A stretch of 64,000 nt of DNA, from NCBI GenBank assembly GCA_016722575.1, contig JADKIY010000002.1, positions 124,001-188,000 on the forward strand, written 5' to 3'. The notes under the pieces are model-generated. The model ran no database searches, was not told where the DNA came from, and was given only the letters and a program-made list of their open reading frames with translations. This document shows, in pieces, positions 25,679-34,039 of the stretch. Positions within the stretch are counted from its first letter, which is position 1. Each line of letters begins with the position of its first letter. A program made the position numbers and the translations under genes. The DNA comes from Elusimicrobiota bacterium. Its GTDB lineage: Bacteria > Elusimicrobiota > Elusimicrobia > FEN-1173.

Positions 25679-26526
25679 ACCTCGGGGTCGATTTGGGCGG
25701 GACGAACCTGCGTTGGGTCTTAACGACCGCCGCCGGCCGCGCGGTAAAAACCTTCCAGGGACCCGCCGTCCCCCCCAACCAATTGCCCGGTCGGCTACGG
25801 AATTCCCTCCCCCCCCTTGGGCGAAAATCGATTCAACATCTGATCATCGGTTCCAAAGGGGTTTGGGCCCTCCCCGAGCGTCGCGCCCTCCAACGCCGAT
25901 GCCGGGACCTGGCCCAGCGCGTGACAGTCTTTTCGGACGTGGAATTGGCTTTTTGGACGTCGGTGGGCCGACGGACCGAATCGGGCCTCTATTTGGCGGT
26001 GGGAACGGGGTCTCTGGCCCTCGGTCGCACTCCCGCGGGCCGTTGGGTGCGCGCCGGCGGCCTGGGTCCGCGCCTCGGCGACGAGGGGTCGGGGTTTTGG
26101 ATCGGGCGGGAGTATTTGCGGCGGGTGAAAGGAAAGTCGGCCTCCGACCTTCGGCGTCTTTCGTCGACCCCGGAAGCGGTGCGGCAAACGGCCGCCTTGG
26201 CGCGGCGCGTGGCCTTCGGCGCCCCAACCGATTCACGTTATCGATCGATTCTTCGGGACGCCCAGGAGCAACTCGTTCGGCTGGTGGAGGAGGCGGCCCG
26301 CCCTTGGGGGAATCGGCGGGGTTTAAGATTGGGCGGCGGCGGGGCGGTTTATGAAAACGCCGATTTTCGGTCCGGTTTCTGGCGCCGCCTGCGGCAAAAA
26401 TGGCCGGGGCGATTCATCCCCGCGGCGCCGGCCCGCGACGTCGCCCGTCGAGCGGCCCGCGACGCGGAACGCCTCGCTCAGCGCGCGCCGCGCTCCGTGC
26501 CGCCGCGCCGCTTGGCCAAAAAGTAA
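25675..26526 (+). CDS. BadF/BcrA-type sugar kinase, MurK/NagK-like
   Basis: 283 aa of the ASKHA ATPase fold. LGVDLGGTNLRW (phosphate 1), YLAVGTGSLALG (phosphate 2), GLGPRLGDEGSGFWIG and LRLGGGGAV (adenosine) are visible. Members of this family phosphorylate GlcNAc and, in Clostridium MurK, MurNAc. With nagZ upstream and murQ divergent, a MurNAc kinase role feeding MurQ is the best fit. GTG start is coupled to the nagZ stop. The last 49 bp overlap the 3' end of the opposing mltA. Confidence 0.82.
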   Translation: MNLGVDLGGTNLRWVLTTAAGRAVKTFQGPAVPPNQLPGRLRNSLPPLGRKSIQHLIIGSKGVWALPERRALQRRCRDLAQRVTVFSDVELAFWTSVGRRTESGLYLAVGTGSLALGRTPAGRWVRAGGLGPRLGDEGSGFWIGREYLRRVKGKSASDLRRLSSTPEAVRQTAALARRVAFGAPTDSRYRSILRDAQEQLVRLVEEAARPWGNRRGLRLGGGGAVYENADFRSGFWRRLRQKWPGRFIPAAPARDVARRAARDAERLAQRAPRSVPPRRLAKK

Positions 26527-27683
26527 ACCCGCCCTTTTTCCCAAAAGCCGACGGCGAAGGATTCCCCGGCGGCCCCCCCGCCCACGAAATAGTCCACCCG
26601 CCCCGGCCCTTTGATCGCCCCGCCTTCGTCCTGATTGACCACAAAACGGGCCGTCTTGTTTTTCGTGTCGGTTTCCATCCACGCCAGGGCGCCCGGGGGA
26701 TACACGGCGGGATCCGTGGCGATGGACCGCCGGGGCGTCAAAGGAACGTTCAAGGAACCAAACGCCGCGTCTTTGAGGTCGGACCGGTCGATCTGGAAAA
26801 AAACGTAGCGCGGATTGATGTTCAAGAGGGATTGCCGGGTTCCGGCGTGGGACCGGAGATATTGCTTCATCGCTTCCCGGGAAAACGTTTCGCGGGACAA
26901 CAGCCCCCGTTCGATCATGGCGCCGCCCACGGACCGGTAGGGGAGCCCGTTGTTCCCCGCGTAGCGGATGCGCAGGCGTTCTCCGTTCGGCAACCGCAAC
27001 CAGCCCGACCCCTGCACCTGCAAAAAGAAAACATCCAAGGGATCCGCCGCCCAGGCGATCTCCAAATTCCTACCGGCCAGGCGGCCGCCGGAATCGATCT
27101 CCTCCCGGGACCAATAGGGACGAAGATTTCCGCCGACGCGGCGCCCGATTTGCTTTTCGCCGCTGGGCAACATCGATTCTTCCAGATCGGCCGGCCGGCC
27201 GTAGAGGGGCACGGTGAAGGAGGAAGTCCGGGTCAACGAAGCGTCCAGGTCGTGCTCGTAGTAGGCCGAAAACACGACGTTCCCGTCCGGCGCCGCGCCC
27301 GTGGATCGGTATACCCAAAAGGCGTCCCGGACGCGACGGCCGAAATCCGGCGGATTCGCCGCCAGCCATTCGTCGATCAGCGCCATCCCTTCGGCCATTT
27401 CCCGGGCGTTGTAGGCATCGGGACCAAAGTGGAACAAACGGTCGGAAGGTTGTTTTTCAAAGTAGCGGCGGCTCGCCCGGACGGCGATTCCCAAGTCCTC
27501 CCGATCCAGGTCGTCCAGAAAATCCGGCGCCTCCTCGGGCGGGAGGCGAAGCAGGGCGGTGGCGGGAACCGGAGCGGTGGACCCCGACCGGGGAACGGCC
27601 ACGGCGGGCGGGTACCGGTGGATGGGGCCCAGGCAGCCCGCGGCCAACAGAAAAAAAACCGCCGCCCGCCCGGGATTATTCAC
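26478..27683 (-). CDS. mltA: MltA-type membrane-bound lytic transglycosylase
   Basis: 401 aa lipoprotein: FFLLAAGC lipobox close to the N-terminus. The MltA domain (VPLYGRPADL, WAADPLDVFFLQVQGSG, YAGNNGLPYRSVG) is followed by the 3D-type region with VNQDEGGAIKGPGRVDYFVG, which includes the conserved catalytic Asp. It cleaves glycan strands to 1,6-anhydroMurNAc products, feeding the salvage enzymes nearby. The start GTG at 27683 overlaps the upstream lipoprotein gene by 8 bp and gives a normal lipoprotein signal; the longer open frame does not. Confidence 0.9.
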   Translation of the reverse strand: MNNPGRAAVFFLLAAGCLGPIHRYPPAVAVPRSGSTAPVPATALLRLPPEEAPDFLDDLDREDLGIAVRASRRYFEKQPSDRLFHFGPDAYNAREMAEGMALIDEWLAANPPDFGRRVRDAFWVYRSTGAAPDGNVVFSAYYEHDLDASLTRTSSFTVPLYGRPADLEESMLPSGEKQIGRRVGGNLRPYWSREEIDSGGRLAGRNLEIAWAADPLDVFFLQVQGSGWLRLPNGERLRIRYAGNNGLPYRSVGGAMIERGLLSRETFSREAMKQYLRSHAGTRQSLLNINPRYVFFQIDRSDLKDAAFGSLNVPLTPRRSIATDPAVYPPGALAWMETDTKNKTARFVVNQDEGGAIKGPGRVDYFVGGGAAGESFAVGFWEKGRVYFLAKRRGGTERGAR

Positions 27684-28476
27684 GCGGGAAATCGGCCTCA
27701 ACGGAGGAAATATCCCATCGGACAAAGACGCGCCGAAGAAGTCCGCGCGCGTCGAAACACAAGCGCCCCTGGATGGGCACCCGCCGGTCCTCTTTGGCAA
27801 TGCGGAAGTTGTAAACAAACGTTTGAAGGTCGCCCTCGGGATAACTCGTCGCCGGTTCCCCCAACAAAAACAACGTTTTCGATAAGCTGGGCAATTCCGC
27901 CTCGATGTGAGGGGGCAACGAGATCCGTCCGCGGGCGAGGCGCTTGGTTTCAAAAACCTCCGCGTTGGCGGCTTGTTTCAAGGTTTCCACCAGAACGTTC
28001 CGGGGGAACAACAGCATGAAGGTTTCGGGAACGATGATTTTGACCAACTTTCCTTCGTGAAAGGCCAAGTCCAGAGACAGGCGGGCCAGGGGCGGGGGAC
28101 CCGCCGCGGGAACCGTCGATTCGTTCAAAACGAACGTTGTGGTTCCGAAAACCACCGGGGCGGGCACGACGGGGGCCGGGGATTCTTCGAATTCGTAGTG
28201 GTAAACGTCCTCCCCTTCCGCCGTTTGGTACAAGGGTTCCGCGCCGATCAGGAATTTGACGTCCTTTGTCTTAAGAACGGGCACGTTAAACCCGATGATC
28301 AATTCCGAACGTCCGGAAATATAAAAGTTTTCGTCGAAATTCCGGAGCTGCTTTTTGATTTCCAAGAGGCGCAGGTAAACGCAACCGGAAAGGAAGGGGA
28401 CCGCCAAAAGCAAAACCGCGCCCCCGCGCGCAAAGGCCCGTCGGAAACCCCGCGATCGGGCGGCGCGGCCGGTCAT
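27676..28476 (-). CDS. Hypothetical lipoprotein
   Basis: 266 aa, not recognised. A basic N-terminus and hydrophobic stretch lead to a lipobox (PFLSGC) near residue 32, so it is probably lipid-anchored. The mature part has YLRLLEIKKQLRNFDENF and strand-rich segments without a known motif. ATG overlaps the pheT stop as ATGA, and the gene runs into mltA, so all three share a transcript. The longer open frame upstream is a pheT shadow. Confidence 0.75.
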   Translation of the reverse strand: MTGRAARSRGFRRAFARGGAVLLLAVPFLSGCVYLRLLEIKKQLRNFDENFYISGRSELIIGFNVPVLKTKDVKFLIGAEPLYQTAEGEDVYHYEFEESPAPVVPAPVVFGTTTFVLNESTVPAAGPPPLARLSLDLAFHEGKLVKIIVPETFMLLFPRNVLVETLKQAANAEVFETKRLARGRISLPPHIEAELPSLSKTLFLLGEPATSYPEGDLQTFVYNFRIAKEDRRVPIQGRLCFDARGLLRRVFVRWDISSVEADFPRE

Positions 28477-30860
28477 GAATTCGGCGGAACAACGGCCCGG
28501 GGGTGGGCGTGAAAGGCTTCGGCCAAGCCTTTGAGAATCCGTTCGTGGAGCGCGGCCCCCTCGGCGTCGCTCACGGTCCGATCGGCGTGGCGAAAGGTCA
28601 CCCGAAACGCCAGGCTGCGTTGGCCCTCGGCCACGCCCGCGCCGGTAAACACGTCGAAGAGCCGAACGTTTTCCACCAGTTCGCTTTGGCCGTGAATCCA
28701 AAAAACGAGGGAGGACCAGGACACCGTCGCTGGAAAAATCATTGAAAAATCCCGGATCAAAGGGGGTTGATTGGACAGGCCCTGAAACCGCAAGGGCAGA
28801 AATTCCCCCTCGGCCGCCAGCGTCAAATCCAATTCCCCGGCCAGGGTGTCCGGCGGCAAATCCCACGCCGCGGCCCGGCGGGGGTGCAAACGGCCAAACA
28901 CACCGAGGGAGCGGCCGTTTAACACGACCGTTTGCGATTCGCCGGGATGAAAGGCGGGATGTTCGGAGGTTTCAAAACGAACGCCCTTCAAACGCCACTC
29001 TTTTAAGAGCGCCTTGGTCCAGGCTTTGGCGTCCCAAAACGACAGGGGACGCGTGGAATATTTCCAGTGGTCCTCTTCGGAGGCGCCCACGGCCACCCAG
29101 GCGGTGGCGTCCCTTTCCACCGCCGTCCCGCCCGTGAGCCGAAAGACCCGGGCGTTTTCAAACAAACGGACGTTGCCCGCCCCCCGCCGCCGGTTGTGCC
29201 GGGCGTTCGAAAGCAAATTGATTAAAAGAGTCGGGTTGAGGCAATCGCCCGCCGTGGAGAGGGGATTGTCCAGTTCGGCCAGGTCCGCGCCGTCCGAACC
29301 GCTCCAATCCGTCCAATCGGTCCGGGACACCAGCCCGCTGTTTCGCGCTTCCCGGAACCCCCACCCCACCCACCGGGCGCCGGCCCGCTGGGACAATTCG
29401 CGCGCGGGCAAAGGATGGTCGATCACGCGGGTGGCCGCCCGCCGCCGTTCGGGAATACGGTCGTACCCCACGCCCCGGGCGATCTCTTCGGCCACATCGG
29501 CCGTTTCGCGCACGTCGGCGCGGTGGACGGGCGGCGTGAGGGAGAGCCGGTCGCCCGACCCGCTGACCTTGAAACCCAAAGCGATCAGGGCTTTTTTCAC
29601 CGGGGCCGGGGTCAAGGGCATTCCCAGCAATTCCCCGATCCGGTCCACCGAAACGTTGACGATGAGCGGTTTTTCGGGTTTTGACGCCGCGTCGCAATGC
29701 CCCGTCAGTCGCCCTCCCCCGGTTTGAAGAATCAATTGAACCGCGCGGGCGCTGGCGGCCTCCGCCAGGGCGGGGTCGGTTCCCCGCTCAAATCGATAGG
29801 AACTCTCGGTGGACAGATTCCATCGCCCCCGAGCCCGCCGAATTTCCGCGGGAAGAAAAACGGCGCTTTCCAAAAACAGGTCGGTGGATTCCGCGGTGAC
29901 CGAGGCCGGGCGTCCGCCCAACACCCCGGCCAAGGCCTGGGGCCGCGCGGCGTCGGCGATGACCAACGCCCCGTCCACGGGACGAACGACGCCGTCCAAC
30001 CCCTCCAGGGTTTCCCCCGCCCGTCCGCGACGAACCACGATTCGGGATTCCGCCAATTTCGCCCGGTCGAAGGCGTGCAGGGGGTGGCCCCACTCCAGCA
30101 GCACGTAATTGGTGACGTCCACCACGTTGTTGATGGAACGGAGCCCGCAACGCTCCAACCGCAAACGCATCCAAAGCGGCGAGGCCGTCACGCGCACGCC
30201 TTCCAAAACGCGCCCAATGTATCGGGAACAGGCGGCCGGGTCTTCGATTTTGACGTCGTTTTTTCGGGCCGGGGCTTTGGGCACGGTCGGCGGTTTCCAG
30301 GCCAGGGGGCGCCCGGCCGCGGCGGCCAATTCCCGGGCCAAACCCCAATGAGACAGGGCGTCCGGCCGGTTCGGGGTGATTTCCACTTCCAAAATTTCAT
30401 CGTCCAACCCCAGGGCCTTCACGATGGATTCGCCCAGCGTCGCGTCGACCGGCAGCTCGAAGAGCCCGGCGTGTTCGTCGCTCAACCCCAATTCCCTGGC
30501 CGAACACATCATGCCCTGGGAGTCGACCCCCCGCAGGGCCCGCGCTTCGATTTTCAAATCCCCGGGAAGCGTGGCGCCCAAACGGGCCAAGGGATAGACC
30601 CCGCCCGCCGTGACGTTGGGGGCGCCGCAGACGACGTTCCAGCGATCCTTCCCGTCGAACACGCGGCACACGCGCAGTTTGTCGGCGTTGGGGTGTTTTT
30701 CCACCGCTTCCACCCGGGCCACCACCACGTTGGTTAAAACGCCGCCCACCCGGGCCACGGAGGGAACGTCGAACCCCGCTCGTCGAAGGCGCGCCGCCGC
30801 TTCCGGGGCGGTCAGCGGTTCCGGCAGAAATTCGTTGAGCCACGCCAGGGACGCCTTCAT
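28473..30860 (-). CDS. pheT: Phenylalanyl-tRNA synthetase beta subunit
   Basis: 795 aa, full length. The N-terminal B1/B2 region carries the EMAP-like tRNA-binding fold (ARVEAVEKHPNADKLRVCRV, VVCGAPNV, SQGMMCSARELGLS). The B3/B4 editing region (NVVDVTNYVLLEWGHPLHAFD) and B5 DNA-binding-like region follow, and the C-terminus ends in a B8 anticodon-binding domain (FPATVSWSSL, VRLFDVFTG). Forms an alpha2-beta2 enzyme with PheS, encoded upstream with 4-bp overlap. Confidence 0.97.
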   Translation of the reverse strand: MKASLAWLNEFLPEPLTAPEAAARLRRAGFDVPSVARVGGVLTNVVVARVEAVEKHPNADKLRVCRVFDGKDRWNVVCGAPNVTAGGVYPLARLGATLPGDLKIEARALRGVDSQGMMCSARELGLSDEHAGLFELPVDATLGESIVKALGLDDEILEVEITPNRPDALSHWGLARELAAAAGRPLAWKPPTVPKAPARKNDVKIEDPAACSRYIGRVLEGVRVTASPLWMRLRLERCGLRSINNVVDVTNYVLLEWGHPLHAFDRAKLAESRIVVRRGRAGETLEGLDGVVRPVDGALVIADAARPQALAGVLGGRPASVTAESTDLFLESAVFLPAEIRRARGRWNLSTESSYRFERGTDPALAEAASARAVQLILQTGGGRLTGHCDAASKPEKPLIVNVSVDRIGELLGMPLTPAPVKKALIALGFKVSGSGDRLSLTPPVHRADVRETADVAEEIARGVGYDRIPERRRAATRVIDHPLPARELSQRAGARWVGWGFREARNSGLVSRTDWTDWSGSDGADLAELDNPLSTAGDCLNPTLLINLLSNARHNRRRGAGNVRLFENARVFRLTGGTAVERDATAWVAVGASEEDHWKYSTRPLSFWDAKAWTKALLKEWRLKGVRFETSEHPAFHPGESQTVVLNGRSLGVFGRLHPRRAAAWDLPPDTLAGELDLTLAAEGEFLPLRFQGLSNQPPLIRDFSMIFPATVSWSSLVFWIHGQSELVENVRLFDVFTGAGVAEGQRSLAFRVTFRHADRTVSDAEGAALHERILKGLAEAFHAHPRAVVPPNS

Positions 30861-31912
30861 GAAAATTGCTCCAGAAACCGCAGGTCGTTTTCGTAGAAGA
30901 GCCGGAGGTCGTCGACGCCGTATTTAAACATGGCGACGCGCTCCACGCCGATGCCGAAGGCGAACCCGGACCATTGTTCGGGGTCCAAGCCCACGCCGCG
31001 AAACACGTTGGGGTGCACCAATCCGGCGCCCAACATTTCCACCCATCCCGTCTGTTTGCACACCCGGCATCCTTTTCCGTCGCACAAGGTGCAGGAGATG
31101 TCCACCTCGGCGCCGGGTTCGACAAACGGAAAATACGAGGGGCGCAAACGCACTTGGACCCCGGGACCAAACACCGTTTCCGCGAACAGCCCCAACGCCC
31201 CTTTCAAATCGGCCATGGAAATGTCCCGGTCCACCGCGAGGCCTTCGACTTGGTGGAAAACGAAGGAATGGGTGGCGTCCACGTTCTCGTGGCGGTAGAC
31301 CCGTCCCGGGGCCACGATGTAGAGGGGCGGGGCGTGGGTCTTCAAGAATCGGATTTGAACCGGCGAAGTGTGGGTGCGCATCAAAAGCGGCTTCCCCGCG
31401 GCGTCCCGGAGGGCCTTCAGATAAAAGGTGTCGTGGCTGTCGCGGGCGGGGTGATCGGGCGGATGATTGAGGGCGGTGAAATTCGTGTCGTCGTCCTCGA
31501 TTTCCGGACCCTCGGCCACGGAAAATCCCGAACGTCGGAAAGCGTCGGTGATTTCATTCATGACGCGCGTGAGGGGGTGGAGGCTTCCGGACAGGAAGGC
31601 GGTTCCGGGAAGCGAAAGGTCCGGTTTGTCCCGGGTCAAGGCGGCGGACAAGGCGACATCGTCCAGCGCCTTTTTCTTTTCGGAGAGGGATTTTTCGAGC
31701 TGGTTTTTGAGTTCGTTGGCGCGACGCCCGGCGTCGCGCCGCTCGTCGGGAGAAAGGCCCGGCAAGGCCTGAAGAAGAACCGTGAGCCGGCCCGCGGCCC
31801 GCCCCAGGTATTTGAGCCGGAAGGCCTCCAGCGCCTCGGACGTGCCCAACGCCGACAGCTCGCCCAGGGCCTCGCTCTTGAGTTTTTCCAAATCCTCCAC
31901 AAGCGCGGTCAT
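30857..31912 (-). CDS. pheS: Phenylalanyl-tRNA synthetase alpha subunit
   Basis: 351 aa class II synthetase catalytic subunit. An N-terminal coiled-coil arm (residues 1-85) precedes LPGTAFLSGSLHPLT, the motif 2 region APGRVYRHENVDATHSFVFHQ (key part RVYRHENVDATHS) and motif 3 FAFGIGVERVAM. Four Cys (CTLCDGKGCRVCKQTG) occur in the insertion often found in bacterial PheS. It is the fourth gene of infC-rpmI-rplT-pheS-pheT. Confidence 0.97.
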   Translation of the reverse strand: MTALVEDLEKLKSEALGELSALGTSEALEAFRLKYLGRAAGRLTVLLQALPGLSPDERRDAGRRANELKNQLEKSLSEKKKALDDVALSAALTRDKPDLSLPGTAFLSGSLHPLTRVMNEITDAFRRSGFSVAEGPEIEDDDTNFTALNHPPDHPARDSHDTFYLKALRDAAGKPLLMRTHTSPVQIRFLKTHAPPLYIVAPGRVYRHENVDATHSFVFHQVEGLAVDRDISMADLKGALGLFAETVFGPGVQVRLRPSYFPFVEPGAEVDISCTLCDGKGCRVCKQTGWVEMLGAGLVHPNVFRGVGLDPEQWSGFAFGIGVERVAMFKYGVDDLRLFYENDLRFLEQFS

Positions 31913-31949
31913 GGGCGGTCGATCGCCGGCGGTCCGGGATCCGAGGCGG

Positions 31950-32315
31950 TTAGGCGGCTTTGGCGGAGAGGTTGTCCCGCGCGACGTCGGCCAATTGCTT
32001 GAACGACGCCGGATCGGCGGAGGCCAGATTGGCGAGCATTTTGCGGTCCAGGACCACGCCGGCCTTTTTCAGGCCCGACAGGAACCGGGAGTAGCTCAGC
32101 CCTTCTTGACGGGCGGCGGCGTTGATGCGCTGAATCCAAACGGCGCGCAAATCGCCTTTTTTCTGTTTGCGGCCGCGATACATGTGCCGCATGGACATTT
32201 CCAAATGCTGCAGGACCATGCGCCAACGGGATTTCTTGGTGGCGTAGGCTCCTTTGGCTCGGCGGAACCATTTCTTTTTTCGTTGACGGGTGTAAACGAC
32301 GCTTTTAACGCGCAT
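31950..32315 (-). CDS. rplT: 50S ribosomal protein L20
   Basis: 121 aa, very basic. RVKSVVYTRQRKKKW, AKGAYATKKSRWRM and RDLRAVWIQRINAAAR-type segments (DLRAVWIQRINAAARQEGLS) identify L20. It is an early 23S rRNA assembly protein and a translational repressor of its own operon in several bacteria. Its ATG lies inside the end of rpmI (11-bp overlap), so translation of the two is coupled. Confidence 0.97.
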   Translation of the reverse strand: MRVKSVVYTRQRKKKWFRRAKGAYATKKSRWRMVLQHLEMSMRHMYRGRKQKKGDLRAVWIQRINAAARQEGLSYSRFLSGLKKAGVVLDRKMLANLASADPASFKQLADVARDNLSAKAA

Positions 32316-32505
32316 AGGGCAAGAGTGTCCTGATGATTTTGGATTGAATTTTGTTCAACTTGTTGTCTTTGCGAAAACGGCGTCGGCGGTTGGACGACAT
32401 GCCGATCAGCAAATGCCGGCGTCCCTGCGTCTGGTGCATGACGAGGCCGTTGGCCGTCACCCGGAACCGCTTTTTCGAACCGCTGTGGCTTTTGATTTTG
32501 GGCAT
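32305..32505 (-). CDS. rpmI: 50S ribosomal protein L35
   Basis: 66 aa basic protein. MPKIKSHSGSKKRFRVTANG and HLLIGMSSNRRRRFRK are the L35 signatures. It lies 8 bp after infC and its last 11 bp overlap rplT, the standard order of this operon. Confidence 0.97.
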   Translation of the reverse strand: MPKIKSHSGSKKRFRVTANGLVMHQTQGRRHLLIGMSSNRRRRFRKDNKLNKIQSKIIRTLLPYAR

Positions 32506-32513
32506 GATCCGTC

Positions 32514-33059
32514 CTATTTTTTCTGGGGCGCCAGCATGAGGATCATTCGATTCCCCATCATCATGGGGTTCGACTCCACCGTGGCCAGCTCGCCCAAATG
32601 CTCCTTGAGGCGTTCGATGATCCGCTGCCCGAGATCCTTGTGTTCCATTTCCCGGCCGCGAAACATCACCGTGATTCGAACTTTGTCACGGTCTTCCAAA
32701 AATTTCTGCACCGCCTTCAGCTTGGTCACGAAATCGTGCTCCCCGATCTGCGGACGGAAGCGGATTTCCTTGACGTGGCCGCCCTTCTGGTGCTTGCGGG
32801 CTTCCTTCTTCTGTTTTTCCTTCTCGTAGCGGTATTTCGAGAAGTCCACCACCTTGCAAACGGGCGGTTGCGCCTGGGGCGCGACTTCCACCAAATCTTT
32901 GCCGCGATCTTGGGAGATACGAATCGCTTCTTCGAGGGTCTTGACGCCGAGCTGGGTGCCGTCTTCGTCAATCAGCCGAACCTGTTGAGCGCGTATCTGG
33001 TTGTTGATCCGGGGCTCGCCGGATTTGACCATGGGTCGTGAAAACGGACGCGGGTAGAT
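32514..33059 (-). CDS. infC: Translation initiation factor IF-3, non-canonical AUC start
   Basis: 181 aa. The N-domain shows EPRINNQIRAQQVRLID and the C-domain GGHVKEIRFRPQIGEHDF and KVRITVMFRGREM. The best Shine-Dalgarno in the region, GGAGGT (33072-33067), is 7 nt before an ATC at 33059, not before any ATG; the first in-frame ATG (33032) has no such signal. IF-3 discriminates against AUU/AUC starts, and infC genes of E. coli (AUU) and Myxococcus (AUC) use this for self-repression. The same start is inferred here. A TTG at 33074 would lie upstream of the Shine-Dalgarno and is unlikely. Confidence 0.93.
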   Translation of the reverse strand: MYPRPFSRPMVKSGEPRINNQIRAQQVRLIDEDGTQLGVKTLEEAIRISQDRGKDLVEVAPQAQPPVCKVVDFSKYRYEKEKQKKEARKHQKGGHVKEIRFRPQIGEHDFVTKLKAVQKFLEDRDKVRITVMFRGREMEHKDLGQRIIERLKEHLGELATVESNPMMMGNRMILMLAPQKK

Positions 33060-33126
33060 GCTCTTAACCTCCAAACCCGTGGGCGATGAAAACCATCGTG
33101 TTCGCCGGGGGCCTATTTAAAATACG

Positions 33127-33157
33127 AAAAAAAACAGAGGAGGGGTCCCTCCTCCGT
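33127..33157 (-). terminator. Rho-independent terminator between the TPR gene and infC
   Basis: An eleven-pair stem (GGAGGAGGG against CCCTCCTC-type arms) followed by eight T on the minus strand. It closes the transcript coming from the TPR gene. It lies about 70 bp before infC, so it could also act as a leader attenuator if an infC promoter lies further upstream. Confidence 0.8.
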
Positions 33158-33211
33158 TCGTCGAAGCGGTTTGATTTTAACAGAACGATTTCCCGGTGTC
33201 AAGCGCGGAGG

Positions 33212-33916
33212 TCACGGCCGGACCGCCGCCGGGGCGGGAGCGGCGCTCGGCGAATGGGACCGCGCCTCCGCCAACGACGCCTGGGCGTCGGCCACCCAAA
33301 CGGATTTGGGATAGAGAGTCACCAGTTTTTCAAACGCGCGCTGGGCGTCGGCCCAACGACCGGCCGCCATCTCGGCCCGTCCCAAATCCATATACGCGCG
33401 GGGGGCGAGGAAATGCTCCGGATACTCCTTCAAAAACCGTTGATACAGCCCGGCCGCTTCGGCCCACTTTTCAAGTCCCGCCGCGCAGAACGCTTGGCCG
33501 GAAAGGAACAAGGCGCGGTAGGCCGGCTCGGTGGCTTGGGCCAGCGCTTCCCCGTAAACGGCTTCGGCTTCTTTCATTTTGTTGTCGGCCAGCAGCAGTT
33601 CGCCCTTCATCACGAAGGCTTGCATGGCGGCCGCGCTCGAGCGGTTGGTTGCCAAAACGGCGTCCAACGTTTGAAGGGCTTCCTTCACCTTCCGGGCGCC
33701 GGCCTGGTTCCGCGCCACGGACAATTGATCCGCCGCCCGTTCCGCCAGCCGCTCGCGGTTCAGCAAAATAAAGAACGTCAGAACCCCGCCGATCAGGCCC
33801 ACCCCCGCCGCCAAGGCCAATTGCGCCCAGTGCCGCCGGACCCAGCGGGCCGCCGGGGATTCCTCCGAACGGGGGCCGTTCGGGCGATAGGTCGGGAACG
33901 TCGTCGTCATCGTCAT
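33212..33916 (-). CDS. Membrane-anchored TPR protein
   Basis: 234 aa. One transmembrane helix at about 30-52 (LALAAGVGLIGGVLTFFILL) is followed by TPR-like helices between about 65 and 215 (EAEAVYGEALAQA, AAGLYQRFLKEYPEHF, AQRAFEKLVTLYPKS) and an Ala/Pro tail. The layout, a single anchor followed by TPRs, resembles YfgM/CcmI-type or BamD-like accessory proteins. AGAGG fits the second ATG (33910) best. It follows a tRNA-Arg gene and ends before a strong terminator. Confidence 0.75.
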   Translation of the reverse strand: MTMTTTFPTYRPNGPRSEESPAARWVRRHWAQLALAAGVGLIGGVLTFFILLNRERLAERAADQLSVARNQAGARKVKEALQTLDAVLATNRSSAAAMQAFVMKGELLLADNKMKEAEAVYGEALAQATEPAYRALFLSGQAFCAAGLEKWAEAAGLYQRFLKEYPEHFLAPRAYMDLGRAEMAAGRWADAQRAFEKLVTLYPKSVWVADAQASLAEARSHSPSAAPAPAAVRP

Positions 33917-33944
33917 CCTCTTTTCTTTGTCCGCGCAACCTCCA

Positions 33945-34018
33945 CGCCCCCGGGCGGAGTTGAACCACCAACCTTCTCCTTAGGACGGAGCCGCTCTATC
34001 CAGTTGAGCTACGGGGGC
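33945..34018 (-). tRNA. tRNA-Arg (CCU)
   Basis: 74 nt cloverleaf: acceptor GCCCCCG pairs with CGGGGGC, D arm GCTC/GAGC, anticodon loop GTCCTAA with anticodon CCU, T arm GGTGG-TTCAACT-CCGCC. The outermost anticodon-stem pair (G27-A43) is mismatched and position 32 is G. CCA is not encoded. Confidence 0.9.
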
Positions 34019-34039
34019 TCGGAGGTGGAGCGTGAAGGG

